27,288 nt of DNA from Clostridia bacterium (GTDB taxonomy: Bacteria > Bacillota > Clostridia > Christensenellales > Borkfalkiaceae), in NCBI GenBank assembly GCA_900767815.1, contig CAAGAM010000024.1, positions 1-27,288 on the forward strand, given 5' to 3'. Under the pieces are notes generated by a model that was not told where the DNA came from, ran no database searches, and saw only the letters and a program-made list of their open reading frames with translations. The position numbers and the translations under genes are program-made. This document shows positions 16,463 to 24,360 of the stretch, piece after piece (position 1 is the stretch's first letter; each line of letters opens with the position of its first letter).

Positions 16463-16475
16463 TCGACAGTGTTAA
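16463..16475. promoter_or_regulatory. Operator-like site 3
   Basis: TCGACAGTGTTAA, a degenerate copy starting 17 bp after the start of site 2. It overlaps a possible second promoter (TCGACA at 16463-16468, 17 bp, TAAAAT at 16486-16491) whose start would fall on the ATG at 16498. Confidence 0.5.
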
Positions 16476-16497
16476 TAAAATTGTATAAAATAAAAAA

Positions 16498-17076
16498 ATG
16501 AAAGCAAAAAACCTGAACAGATCGTCGGAAAAAACGCGCGCGCTTATAAAAGCCGTTTTTGCCGAGATGTTATCGGAAAAAAGGGAATTAAATAAAATTA
16601 CCGTCACGGAGCTTGTAAAGCGCGCCGATATAAACCGAGGGACGTTTTACTCGCACTATGACGATATTTACGGAGTTGCGGAAGATTACGAAAACGAACT
16701 TATAGATAAATTTTTCGACGATTCAAGACTTATACGGGTTCAGGACGTCGACGCGTTTCTCGATTCGTTTTTCGATTATATAAAGAAAAATAACGAAAAT
16801 TATAAACTCTTATGCCGTTCGAACGATTTTTTGTTTGCGGCTAAAAAGCTTACGACGATTGCGAGCAACAAATTTCTCGAAATCTGCCATAACGACAAAA
16901 ACGTAGTCGTAAACGAAAACGTCGAGCTTGACATAAATATTTTCGTTGACGGGCTTTTGTGCGAATATGTAAAATATTGCCGTGATTTTACGGCAAACAC
17001 GCCCGAAAAACTATACAAATACACTAAATTCTGGCTTAAAGGTTTCAAAGAAAGAGTTTATAAAGAAAAGCAGTAA
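16498..17076 (+). CDS. TetR/AcrR family transcriptional regulator
   Basis: A 192-residue regulator with an N-terminal TetR helix-turn-helix: ITVTELVKRADINRGTFYSHYDDIYG (read in two parts, residues about 34-59) matches the family signature, including the GTFYxHY recognition helix. The C-terminal ligand domain is poorly conserved, which is normal. It is divergent from the ABC exporter operon, and the region between holds three related 13-bp palindromic sites, so local repression and autoregulation are likely. No Shine-Dalgarno is seen before the ATG, an in-frame TAA lies 12 bp upstream, and one candidate promoter would make the mRNA leaderless. It ends 4 bp from the convergent esterase gene. 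Confidence 0.92.
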   Translation: MKAKNLNRSSEKTRALIKAVFAEMLSEKRELNKITVTELVKRADINRGTFYSHYDDIYGVAEDYENELIDKFFDDSRLIRVQDVDAFLDSFFDYIKKNNENYKLLCRSNDFLFAAKKLTTIASNKFLEICHNDKNVVVNENVELDINIFVDGLLCEYVKYCRDFTANTPEKLYKYTKFWLKGFKERVYKEKQ

Positions 17077-17080
17077 CCGA

Positions 17081-18148
17081 TTAAACGTTTTTTAAAATTT
17101 CCGCCACCACTCCGCCGATCTTCTCCGCCATGAAGTAAAATCCGAGGTCTGTCGGATGACAGCCGTCAACCTGACACCGCTCTTTAAGCCCGTCCGGGAA
17201 AAAATCCCGCCCGTCTACGAAATACACGTTTTTATCGCCGCTTTTCAAAGCGTTTTCGTATGTGGAATAAATAATTTCCGCACGTTTATTCACATCCTTG
17301 GAATCGCGATGCGCTTCGGGACGCGTCACAAACACAATCGGGATATCCTTTTTCACCTCGCGATATCGTTTATAAAGTCGCTCGTGCGTAGCCGTAAGAT
17401 ATTCGGGCGTAGGAGCGTTATGATCGTAATCGCACATAAACACGCTGCAATCGATACCACGCAAGTAGTCGACCATATTATCCTCCGCCTTGCCGTTACC
17501 TGAAAAACCGAGGTTGATATAATCCACACCCGTGCGCTCGCAAATCAGCTCCTCATACGAATTATCCGCCCGCGAAGCGCATCCTCCCTGTGTTATCGAA
17601 GAACCGTAATATAGCACGGGCGGCAAATTTTTATACCCTGCCCCCGAACCGAGATAAGCGTCGTCGTCCAGCTCGACTTCAAGAGAATCGACGCTCGAAT
17701 ACAAAGGAAAATACAAAACGTAATCGCGAAGCTCGCCGTCGAGATTAACGGCAACCTCAAAATCGTCGCCAAAGTCCCATTCGGGGCAAAGCACCCCGCG
17801 AAAAACGGTTTTCTTTTCCTCCCCCTCGCGCGAACACAACACAAACCCCGTGCTTCCCGTCAATGCCATATGTTGCATGCGACAAAAACAGCTTTCGCGC
17901 ACATACAGCCGCAAAGTTTTCGAATTCGTCGTGAAATTCAAGCGAAGCCCCGCGCCGTTCGCCGAAAGAAAATGTACCCCTTCGGAAACGCTCGCCGCTA
18001 TTTTCTGCGGCATACGGACAAAACCGACCCCCGCTTCATACATTCCGCCGTAAAGCTTAAACGGCGCGCACGGAAGTGCAAAACGTTTTTTTCCGTCTTT
18101 TCCCACTTTCGCGGCTGCAAAATTTTTATCCAATTCGGTAATATCCAT
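17081..18148 (-). CDS. Two-domain SGNH/GDSL hydrolase
   Basis: A 355-residue putative esterase. Residues 1-170 form a beta-rich N-terminal domain of the type found before carbohydrate-esterase SGNH domains. The catalytic domain begins at VLYYGSSITQGG (about 178-189), where S184 is the likely nucleophile. The oxyanion residues would be G213 (NLGFSGNG) and N244, and DGCHPTD (328-334) supplies the catalytic Asp and His. There is no signal peptide, so it should act in the cytoplasm, perhaps deacetylating imported sugars. A consensus promoter and AAAGGAT site precede it, and it seems to be a single-gene unit. Confidence 0.85.
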   Translation of the reverse strand: MDITELDKNFAAAKVGKDGKKRFALPCAPFKLYGGMYEAGVGFVRMPQKIAASVSEGVHFLSANGAGLRLNFTTNSKTLRLYVRESCFCRMQHMALTGSTGFVLCSREGEEKKTVFRGVLCPEWDFGDDFEVAVNLDGELRDYVLYFPLYSSVDSLEVELDDDAYLGSGAGYKNLPPVLYYGSSITQGGCASRADNSYEELICERTGVDYINLGFSGNGKAEDNMVDYLRGIDCSVFMCDYDHNAPTPEYLTATHERLYKRYREVKKDIPIVFVTRPEAHRDSKDVNKRAEIIYSTYENALKSGDKNVYFVDGRDFFPDGLKERCQVDGCHPTDLGFYFMAEKIGGVVAEILKNV

Positions 18149-18181
18149 TACTTTGATCCTTTAAATAAAACTATCGAAACA

Positions 18182-18210
18182 ATTATATCTTATTGTTTTT
18201 TGGATGTCAA
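18182..18210 (-). promoter_or_regulatory. Consensus promoter of the SGNH hydrolase gene
   Basis: On the minus strand TTGACA (18210-18205), exactly 17 bp, TATAAT (18187-18182). The predicted leader is about 27 nt and contains the ribosome site. From 18211 to 18351 the DNA is AT-rich and I see no gene. Confidence 0.88.
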
Positions 18211-18351
18211 CCTAAACAATGTCATAAAAAACTTTCGACGATTTTTTATAGCGCAAATCAAATTTGTTAAGTTTTGCTTTATATAAAAAATGTGTTTTTA
18301 TTAGCGGAAGCTTTAGTATCGTAAATCGAATATTCTGCCTTATAACCTCGA

Positions 18352-19932
18352 TTATGCGATACTTTTCATAAACTCGTCCATTACAACATTGTAATTTAAG
18401 CCGAAAACGCCGTCAAAATTATAGTTAATGCAACAGTTTAGGACGTTATTAAACCCATATTTTTCTATCAAATAATAGGTAAAGGCATAAGCCTCGGGAT
18501 ATGTTAAAACGTTTCCGCCTTTACTTGTACAAGAATATATTTTACATATCGCGTTCGTTGCATACGGAAATGTAATTCGCGATTTATAACTGTTGTCTTT
18601 TAAGGTGGTTTCGCCGATACATTTAGCGAGCAGAGCAAAATCAAATTCAGACAAAGTGTCGAATTTACCGCCGTTATTCCGGTAACGTGTATTGACCGTG
18701 TTTACAAAATCGGCAATGCCACCTGTTAATGTTTTATCTGTAAATGATAGATAAAACCGATTATTTACATCAGAAATATGTTTGGAAACATACCGAGATA
18801 AATACTCCGCTACGCCTTCGCCTATCCACGCTTCGTCGGTGGGGTTACTTTTTAATGTAACGGCGTGAATTGTTTCGTGTACATATTCGCTTGGGTCAAG
18901 CAAGTATATTTTACGATTATTAACATCACAGCACGTTTTAATTTCTCTGTCGGAAACAAAGTATTCGAGATTGTCGGAATACCTTTGATTTACAAAATCG
19001 TAACTGTCGGGAGCGTTACTTTTTATATAATTCAATATTTTGGCACATTCTGCATTGCCTGCCGACAAATGATATAAAACTCTTTCCGGTGTATCAAAAC
19101 TTGCGGTTTCGCGTTTGGAAGAAAACGCATCGAGATTGTAAATCCGATTTGCCGTACCGATTACAAGCGGATAAGACAAAAATTTCTGACTGTATATCGC
19201 TTCGTCAAGCCACGACAAATCAAAAGGTATATTAAACTTGCGGTTTATACCTAAAAATGAAAGGTATTCGGTTCTGTAATCCGTTAAGTTTGCATTTATA
19301 AAGTTTTTGTATCCGTATGTGTTTATAACGAAATCGCTGAAAGAATACGCCGTTTTTATTGCATTATCCGTATTATCATTAAAATCGTCGATAAAGTAAG
19401 CCGAAAATAGCGTTAATTCTAAATCTTTATCGTTTGCGTAATGTTCTTTAATTTCTTCATTGCTGTATTCACAATTAAAGGCGTGGGCATATGCTCCGTA
19501 TTGTTTCCAATACTCGGTTGATTGAATATAAGCCCCTGCAAAAGCCTTTCTGTAACTACCGCTTTTTACAGCACTTTCATTGCAAATTAAAACTTCGTTT
19601 TGATATACTGCTTTATCGTTTCCTAAAATATATTCATCGGCAATTATATAGCACTTAATTTGCGTGTCCAAATTGAATACACTTGTAAGTGTAGAATAAT
19701 CGTCTTGCATTAAATTTATCAAATCGCTGATTTCGTCTTTTGAATTGCTTACACTGTTTTCAACATGCAATTCTATGTTTTTATCTTTTAATATATTGCA
19801 AGTGGTGCTTTTATAATAGGGAATATACTCATATACTTTTGTTTGATAATTATTGTCTTTGTTACACGCCGAAAAAACTATCAAGCAAGATAAAAGAGAT
19901 AAACATATAATCAAAATAAGCTTTTTTCTCAT
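18352..19932 (-). CDS. Lipoprotein with gluzincin-type metalloprotease motif
   Basis: A 526-residue exported protein. The N-terminus MRKKLILIICLSLLSCLIVF followed by SACNK is a lipoprotein signal; C23 (or C16) would be lipidated. Residues 352-356 are HETIH, and WIGEGVAEYL places E372 as the third zinc ligand, the HExxH...E pattern of gluzincins (M1 / MA-like peptidases). The gap of 15 residues between H356 and E372 is slightly short for M1. No specific family is recognised for the rest. Base use is more AT-rich than the genes to the left, which may signal transfer; it is the last gene before the hairpin-rich prophage border. Confidence 0.72.
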   Translation of the reverse strand: MRKKLILIICLSLLSCLIVFSACNKDNNYQTKVYEYIPYYKSTTCNILKDKNIELHVENSVSNSKDEISDLINLMQDDYSTLTSVFNLDTQIKCYIIADEYILGNDKAVYQNEVLICNESAVKSGSYRKAFAGAYIQSTEYWKQYGAYAHAFNCEYSNEEIKEHYANDKDLELTLFSAYFIDDFNDNTDNAIKTAYSFSDFVINTYGYKNFINANLTDYRTEYLSFLGINRKFNIPFDLSWLDEAIYSQKFLSYPLVIGTANRIYNLDAFSSKRETASFDTPERVLYHLSAGNAECAKILNYIKSNAPDSYDFVNQRYSDNLEYFVSDREIKTCCDVNNRKIYLLDPSEYVHETIHAVTLKSNPTDEAWIGEGVAEYLSRYVSKHISDVNNRFYLSFTDKTLTGGIADFVNTVNTRYRNNGGKFDTLSEFDFALLAKCIGETTLKDNSYKSRITFPYATNAICKIYSCTSKGGNVLTYPEAYAFTYYLIEKYGFNNVLNCCINYNFDGVFGLNYNVVMDEFMKSIA

Positions 19933-19969
19933 GAAACGCCCTCACAATAACGGCTATATTGTTGTTTCA

Positions 19970-19998
19970 ATTATACACGATTTTGCTATTAAATTCAA
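19970..19998 (-). promoter_or_regulatory. Promoter of the lipoprotein gene
   Basis: On the minus strand TTGAAT (19998-19993), 17 bp, TATAAT (19975-19970), followed by a GAGGG ribosome site 6 nt before the ATG at 19932. Confidence 0.75.
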
Positions 19999-20000
19999 GT

Positions 20001-20027
20001 AAAAAGCCATTGTAAACTTCAAATGGC
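20001..20027 (-). terminator. Small terminator-like hairpin
   Basis: Stem GCCATT (20006-20011) / AATGGC (20022-20027), followed on the minus strand by T5. It points toward the lipoprotein promoter, as if ending a leftward transcript that comes from the gene-poor stretch to the right. Confidence 0.5.
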
Positions 20028-20113
20028 ACTTTGGCGGGTGCTTGACTATACAAAATTAAATGCGGATATTGCGGAAATCCTATTCGATTTAGGTTTTGAT
20101 TGGCGAAAAGAGA

Positions 20114-20456
20114 GGGATTCGCTCCGCGACATTATTCCTCTTCGCTTGTTATCGCTCTACTCCTCTTATACTTCTCTCATTTTTATTATTTCATTGTCGC
20201 TATCACTCGCAAAAAAACACATTTATATGATGAAAGGTAAAATCGGGATACAGCCGTTTCCCGCAAGCGGGAGTCCTACGGCTGGATTTTCGCTGCCGCT
20301 CAAATGCGAACGACGGCAACAAGTTGCCGCGTACTCATCCTCTGAGCTTCCGCCAATAAAAAAAGACACACAAGGCGTCTACATTAAGGGAATACAGCCG
20401 TTTCCCGCAAGCGGGAATTTCATAAATTGTAGCGAGGGGATTCGCTCCGCGACATT
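20114..20456. repeat. Two families of short direct repeats in a gene-poor stretch
   Basis: A 25-bp unit (beginning ATACAGCCGTTTCCCG) occurs identically at 20248-20272 and 20392-20416. A 20-bp unit, GGGATTCGCTCCGCGACATT, occurs identically at 20114-20133 and 20437-20456. Each 25-mer carries the hairpin TCCCGCAAGCGGGA. A plus-strand open frame (20023-20493) runs through them but translates the repeats into the same peptide twice, and I do not believe it is a gene. The stretch resembles a genome-wide interspersed palindromic repeat. Confidence 0.7.
20251..20284. other. Nested hairpin
   Basis: Outer stem CAGCCGT (20251-20257) / ACGGCTG (20278-20284) encloses the inner stem CCCGC/GCGGG. A further perfect hairpin, CGGCAAC-AA-GTTGCCG, follows near 20311-20326. 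These are strong secondary structures in non-coding DNA. Confidence 0.7.
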
Positions 20457-20534
20457 CAGATTATTACTTGTTTTAAATTTCATTTTATTTTGACACTCAT
20501 TTTTTGTCGCAATGTCGCTATCACGCCGGGGTTG

Positions 20535-20606
20535 CAAACAACCGTTTCATCGGTTGTTTGGTCGGCTTGCTTTTGTTATCGTCTATTGTATCGTTTGCAA
20601 GCCGAC
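20535..20606. other. Two adjacent perfect 10-bp hairpins
   Basis: Hairpin 1: CAAACAACCG (20535-20544) / CGGTTGTTTG (20551-20560), 6-nt loop. Hairpin 2 starts at the next base: GTCGGCTTGC (20561-20570) / GCAAGCCGAC (20597-20606), 26-nt loop. Just downstream is CCCGTTCGAATCCCC, which looks like a tRNA T-loop but has no matching stems. Together they could be a structured RNA or a remnant of an integration target. Confidence 0.65.
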
Positions 20607-20641
20607 TTCCAACCCGTTCGAATCCCCTTTTAGCAACGTCA

Positions 20642-20683
20642 AAACAAAACGAACAGGCAAATTTTTGCCTGTTCGTTTTGTTT
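20642..20683. terminator. Very strong bidirectional hairpin/terminator
   Basis: A perfect 20-bp stem (20642-20661 with 20664-20683; core CGAACAGGCAAA) and a 2-nt loop. The outer ends are A-rich on the left and T-rich on the right, so it can terminate from either side. It is much longer than the other terminators in this window. Confidence 0.7.
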
Positions 20684-20799
20684 GCGGTTGCCCAACATTA
20701 AGCCTCACAATCGGCAAAAACGGCGGTGTTGAAAGACAAAAAGTCTTAACTCTTATACCTCCCCTGTAATTCTTTGAAAAACTTGCAAATGGTACACCG

Positions 20800-20923
20800 C
20801 GGGATCTTGCATCCTTCCCGTTAAAAACGCTAAAAATCATAGGAAAATCAGGGATTTTTGCCTTATAGGAAGATCCCGTTTCTACTAATTTTTGCATCCT
20901 TCTTTTTGTCATTTTGCACCCTT
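20800..20923. repeat. Inverted and direct repeats beside the recombinase genes
   Basis: A perfect 9-bp inverted repeat CGGGATCTT (20800-20808) / AAGATCCCG (20870-20878) and three 11-bp direct copies: CTTGCATCCTT (20806-20816), TTTGCATCCTT (20891-20901) and TTTGCACCCTT (20913-20923). The last two are 22 bp apart, two helical turns. The position at the recombinase end suggests an attachment or control site. Confidence 0.55.
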
Positions 20924-20930
20924 ATAAAGC

Positions 20931-20964
20931 AAAAAAGAGCCGATGGATTTTACTCCACCGACTC
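20931..20964 (-). terminator. Terminator of the recombinase operon
   Basis: An 11-bp stem (20937-20947 with 20954-20964, two G-U pairs on the minus strand), followed by T6 on the minus strand (20936-20931). It lies 7 bp past the stop of the second recombinase. Confidence 0.85.
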
Positions 20965-20970
20965 TCGTTT

Positions 20971-22596
20971 TTATATCGTTATCGTTTTGCTTATTCCCAC
21001 CTTGAAGTTGAAGGTCAACCGTTTGTCCTTGATGATTACGTTATCTATAAGCCTACGGAAGATTTCCCCGTCGAACTCGTCAGTCGGGTGCATTCCGTTT
21101 ATGGCTTCGAGAATATCTTTTATCCGCTTCGTTTCGGATATGCGATTATCTTCAGCCGCTTGTATTTCCATTTGTTGCTTTTCAAGCACTTCCACTTGGT
21201 CGGCAATCTCTCTGGCCCTTGCCACATACGCCTCGTATGCAATCTCGCCCGACCGTTTCCTTCGGTTGATGTCAATCATCTCGGTCTGCAACCTCTGTAT
21301 TAGGAGAAGCACTTGCTCCCCACCGTTATCTTCCTTCTCTCCAAGCGTGTCGACAACATTCTTTTCCAATATCTCTTTGATTGAACTCATATCGCCTACG
21401 AGTTCTTTCAGCACGGTTTGGAACGCGTTTGCCACATCGTCTTCCAAGATATAGCGTTGCGAGCAGTAATCGTTTCCTTTTCGTTTGTGCGTGATGCATA
21501 CCCATGTTCTGACATAGTTGCCGCGCTTGTATTGTGCATGTCTGCGGTATATCATTCCGCATTCGCCGCATATGAGTTTTTTGCTGAACGGGTATTTGCT
21601 GCTGTATTTTCCGTTCCCCGTTTCCGAGCATGTGCGATACTCTTGTCTTCTCGTCATCTCCAACTGCACCAAGTCCCAAGTGTCTTTCGGTATAATCGCA
21701 GGGTGACTGTTTTCTACATAATACACTTCTTCGCTTGCAACTCGCTCTTTGCTTAATACGTCCCTTTTGCAAGTCTTACCGAGATAAGCGCTTCCGTAGT
21801 ATTTCTCGTTTGTGAGAATACTCTTTATTACTCCCGTTCTCCACTGTTTCTTCCCGCTCGGAGTCGGTATCCCGTCTTCGGTCAGTCTTTTTGCGATTGC
21901 AGAGCAAGCGTACCCACTTAGGAACTCCCTATATATCCTTCGCACCACCTTGGCTTGCTCTTCGTTTATGACGATTTTTTTGTCCTTGTCATGGTCATAT
22001 CCAAGGAATTGTGAGCAAGCCAACACCACTTCTCCCTCTTTAAACTTCTTTTGGAATGCCCACTTTATATTCTCGGACATATTTCGGCTTTCTTGCTCCG
22101 CTATAGCCGCAAGTATGGTTATGAGTATATCACCGCCCGCCGTCATCGTGTCTATATTCTGCGTTTCGAAGTAGACGCCGATTCCGAGTTCTTTTAATTC
22201 CCGTATGTATTGCAATGCGTCGACCGTATTCCTTGCGAAACGGCTTATCGACTTACAAAGGATTTTCTTTATCTTCCCGGCGCGACAATCGGCAAGCAAC
22301 TTTTGAAAGCCTTTCCTTTGGTCGGCTCTCGTTCCCGTAACGCCGGGATCGTCATACACTCCCACAAACCGCCATTCAGGGCGATTGCCGATGTACTCAG
22401 TGTAGTGTGCTTTCTGCCGTTCAAGGCTGTCCTCCTGCTCTTCGTTCGTGGTTGAAACTCTCGCATATGCGGCAACGGGGAGTCGAGTATCGATCATCTG
22501 CTCTCTTATCATTTGTGCCGTTAACGGTGCTGTCGATACGTTTCTAACCACCCTTACTACTCTCGGTTGTTGGACAGTGTCAATTGCTGTTTCCAT
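20971..22596 (-). CDS. Large serine recombinase (second of a pair)
   Basis: A 541-residue site-specific recombinase. After a 40-residue N-terminal extension, the resolvase catalytic domain (about 41-190) has VAAYARVSTT with the nucleophile S48, and SISRFARNT (116-124) with the conserved arginines. The recombinase domain follows (about 195-290). A zinc ribbon uses C343, C346, C367 and C378, and a coiled-coil-rich C-terminus (about 390-510) resembles that which controls integration direction. The gene overlaps the first recombinase gene by 17 bp, with GGAGG 9 nt before its ATG, so the two are made together. It is the outermost phage gene, next to a repeat-bearing border. Confidence 0.95.
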   Translation of the reverse strand: METAIDTVQQPRVVRVVRNVSTAPLTAQMIREQMIDTRLPVAAYARVSTTNEEQEDSLERQKAHYTEYIGNRPEWRFVGVYDDPGVTGTRADQRKGFQKLLADCRAGKIKKILCKSISRFARNTVDALQYIRELKELGIGVYFETQNIDTMTAGGDILITILAAIAEQESRNMSENIKWAFQKKFKEGEVVLACSQFLGYDHDKDKKIVINEEQAKVVRRIYREFLSGYACSAIAKRLTEDGIPTPSGKKQWRTGVIKSILTNEKYYGSAYLGKTCKRDVLSKERVASEEVYYVENSHPAIIPKDTWDLVQLEMTRRQEYRTCSETGNGKYSSKYPFSKKLICGECGMIYRRHAQYKRGNYVRTWVCITHKRKGNDYCSQRYILEDDVANAFQTVLKELVGDMSSIKEILEKNVVDTLGEKEDNGGEQVLLLIQRLQTEMIDINRRKRSGEIAYEAYVARAREIADQVEVLEKQQMEIQAAEDNRISETKRIKDILEAINGMHPTDEFDGEIFRRLIDNVIIKDKRLTFNFKVGISKTITI

Positions 22597-24076
22597 TCAT
22601 CTGTGCCTCCTTTAATTGTTTCTTCTCTTTCCACCCTTTCCGGTTTCCGCTCGGTCCGTTGGTATATGCCCTGCTGATTGTAACTCCGTTATAGAACTCG
22701 AAGGTCACTACATAGTCTTTAATCGTCACTCCCTTTATTACCCTGCCGACAAGTTCCTCGTCGAACTCGGTTATCGGCTTTGCCGCACCGCGCCTTATAT
22801 GCGCCTGCCTATAATCTCGGACTTTTTGCTCTAAAGCCTTCCGTCTTGCCCGTATATCGTTTTTGTCGTGTTCGTAATCGTGTTTGCTTATCAACCCTCG
22901 CACATGCAACGATATAAGCTCGTTTTCTTCGGCATTCAGTTTTTTCAGTTCTCTTTCTGCCGCATCCTCATCGTTACCGAAGTTTCTGTTCTCTATAAAC
23001 TCGTTATACGCTTCTATAAACTTTTCTTTCAGTACCGAATCCTTTATCCCCGAATTAGAGCATCCTTTTTTGCCACAAGCCAAGTATGTTCGGCATTTCC
23101 ATATCGGGCAGGCGTATTTCGTTCCGCTGTTGTTTATTTTATGGATATATGACTGACCGCATATAGGACATTTTATCAGACTTGTAAACGGGTAACTTTC
23201 GTTGATTCTACCTCTCAGTTTCATGTTCCCTCTTGCGTTTATGAGTTCGGATACTTTATCCCATAATTCAGGGTTTATTATCGCCGCATGACTGTTTTCC
23301 ACATAGAGCATATCTTTTACCCCGCGGTTCATTACTTGTTGCCCATTAACATTTGTCCTTTTGTATAGTAACGAATCACCCTTATATTTTTCATTTGTCA
23401 AAGTTTGCAATACTCGTTGTTGCGTCCATAAGCAGCCGTTCATTGTTCTGTATCCGGCTTCGTTCATAACTTCAGCCAGTTCTCTGGTGCTGTACTTTCC
23501 CGTTGCGTATAGCTCGAACAACTTTCTTACTTCTTCCGCCTCGTGCGGGATAATTCGGAACTCTTTATTTTCCATTCTATACCCCAGCATTCTTATGCCT
23601 ACAACGGATATATCTCCCTTTTCAAACCTGTCCTTGATTGTCCATGCGACATTCTCGCCGTATCGATTAAGGTCCTCTTCCGCAACCGCCGCCGCTATCG
23701 TCAAATACAGTTCGCTTTCCGCAGTCAATGTGTTGATATTCTCCTTTTCAAAGACTACCGCCACATTTATCTCTCGAAGCTCTCTCACCATTTCAAGCAG
23801 TTCGATGGTGTTCCGTGCGAATCGCTGTACGGACTTGGTGAATATTATTTCCACCTCGCCTCGCCTACAGGCATCGAGAAGAGCCAACATTTGCGGACGA
23901 TAGCGTAAATATCTGCCGCTTATGCCCTTGTCGGCATACAGTCCGACATACTCGTATTTCGGCTCGTTAGCGAGTTTCTTGTTCCAGTAATCACTTTGGT
24001 TTTCAAAACTGTGCGCTTGCTCTTTACTGTTAGTAGACACTCGGCCGTATGCAGCCGCTCTTATCTTTCTGTCCAC
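22580..24076 (-). CDS. Large serine recombinase (first of a pair)
   Basis: A 498-residue recombinase with the catalytic domain at the extreme N-terminus: AAYGRVSTN, nucleophile S14. The motif SVQRFARNT is at 82-90, the recombinase domain at about 160-260, and a cysteine-rich zinc ribbon has C303, C306, C323, C334 and C339 (C328 extra). A charged helical region follows. The start is GTG at 24076, chosen for its GAGGAGG site 6 nt upstream and because the fold starts here. It is clearly different in sequence from its partner, so this is not a recent duplication. Pairs like this may act as a heteromeric integrase, as CcrA/CcrB do in SCC elements. Confidence 0.95.
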   Translation of the reverse strand: MDRKIRAAAYGRVSTNSKEQAHSFENQSDYWNKKLANEPKYEYVGLYADKGISGRYLRYRPQMLALLDACRRGEVEIIFTKSVQRFARNTIELLEMVRELREINVAVVFEKENINTLTAESELYLTIAAAVAEEDLNRYGENVAWTIKDRFEKGDISVVGIRMLGYRMENKEFRIIPHEAEEVRKLFELYATGKYSTRELAEVMNEAGYRTMNGCLWTQQRVLQTLTNEKYKGDSLLYKRTNVNGQQVMNRGVKDMLYVENSHAAIINPELWDKVSELINARGNMKLRGRINESYPFTSLIKCPICGQSYIHKINNSGTKYACPIWKCRTYLACGKKGCSNSGIKDSVLKEKFIEAYNEFIENRNFGNDEDAAERELKKLNAEENELISLHVRGLISKHDYEHDKNDIRARRKALEQKVRDYRQAHIRRGAAKPITEFDEELVGRVIKGVTIKDYVVTFEFYNGVTISRAYTNGPSGNRKGWKEKKQLKEAQMNGNSN

Positions 24077-24142
24077 GCTTTACCTCCTCGTTAGACTTTT
24101 TGTTTACTTTCTCCACGACCTGTGTAGGATTTCATTTAGATT

Positions 24143-24186
24143 AAAAAATTTTGTGCTACCCCGTATTTCAGGTCAGGGTAGCACAA
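24143..24186 (-). terminator. Terminator of the prophage late operon
   Basis: A perfect 11-bp stem TTGTGCTACCC (24151-24161) / GGGTAGCACAA (24176-24186), followed by a T tract on the minus strand (24150-24143). It separates structural/lysis genes from the recombinases, which must have their own promoter in 24077-24142; I see no convincing -35/-10 pair there. Confidence 0.9.
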
Positions 24187-24231
24187 ACAATAGCGCGTAA
24201 ACCAAATAAAGTCCAGACAAAACCGCTTATT

Positions 24232-24360
24232 TTATGAAAGAAAAGATGCTTTATTTTTGCTCATGATTTCGTCCCTTTCTTCCGTTGTCAAAAGGTCTTT
24301 CATCCATAGCGTCATGACGATTGCGTCCGCCATTGCGCATCGTATTTCGTTATTTTCCAT
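24232..24360 (-). CDS. Small prophage protein, 42 residues
   Basis: ATG at 24360, TAA at 24232-24234. The predicted peptide has a helix (AMADAIVMTLWMKDLL) then LTTEERDEIMSKN. This resembles the helix-turn-helix hairpin of short SHOCT-like phage and mobile-element proteins, whose role is unknown. It overlaps the holin gene end by 11 bp, and AGGATG-type bases just upstream could serve as ribosome site. It is the last gene of the late operon before the terminator. Confidence 0.65.
   Translation of the reverse strand: MENNEIRCAMADAIVMTLWMKDLLTTEERDEIMSKNKASFLS

Noticed and set aside
16412..16501. 29-codon leader peptide overlapping the TetR start by ATGA
   Set aside because: Its ATG lies in the -10 hexamer of the promoter, so a transcript from there lacks the start codon. 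Its AAAGGA ribosome site is also upstream of the transcription start.
20114..20456. CRISPR array
   Set aside because: Only two copies of each repeat, irregular spacing, and no cas genes.
20023..20493. Plus-strand open frame of 156 codons in the border region
   Set aside because: It translates the duplicated 25-bp unit into the same peptide twice, runs through strong hairpins, has no ribosome site and no recognisable domain.
20600..20640. tRNA-like T-loop (CGTTCGAATCC)
   Set aside because: Neither strand gives a matching T stem, acceptor stem or anticodon arm, so no tRNA gene is present.
20583..20912. Minus-strand open frame of 109 codons
   Set aside because: A weak AGGG site precedes the ATG, but it crosses the 20-bp perfect terminator and one arm of a hairpin and has an odd composition. 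It may be a remnant; evidence is too thin for a gene.
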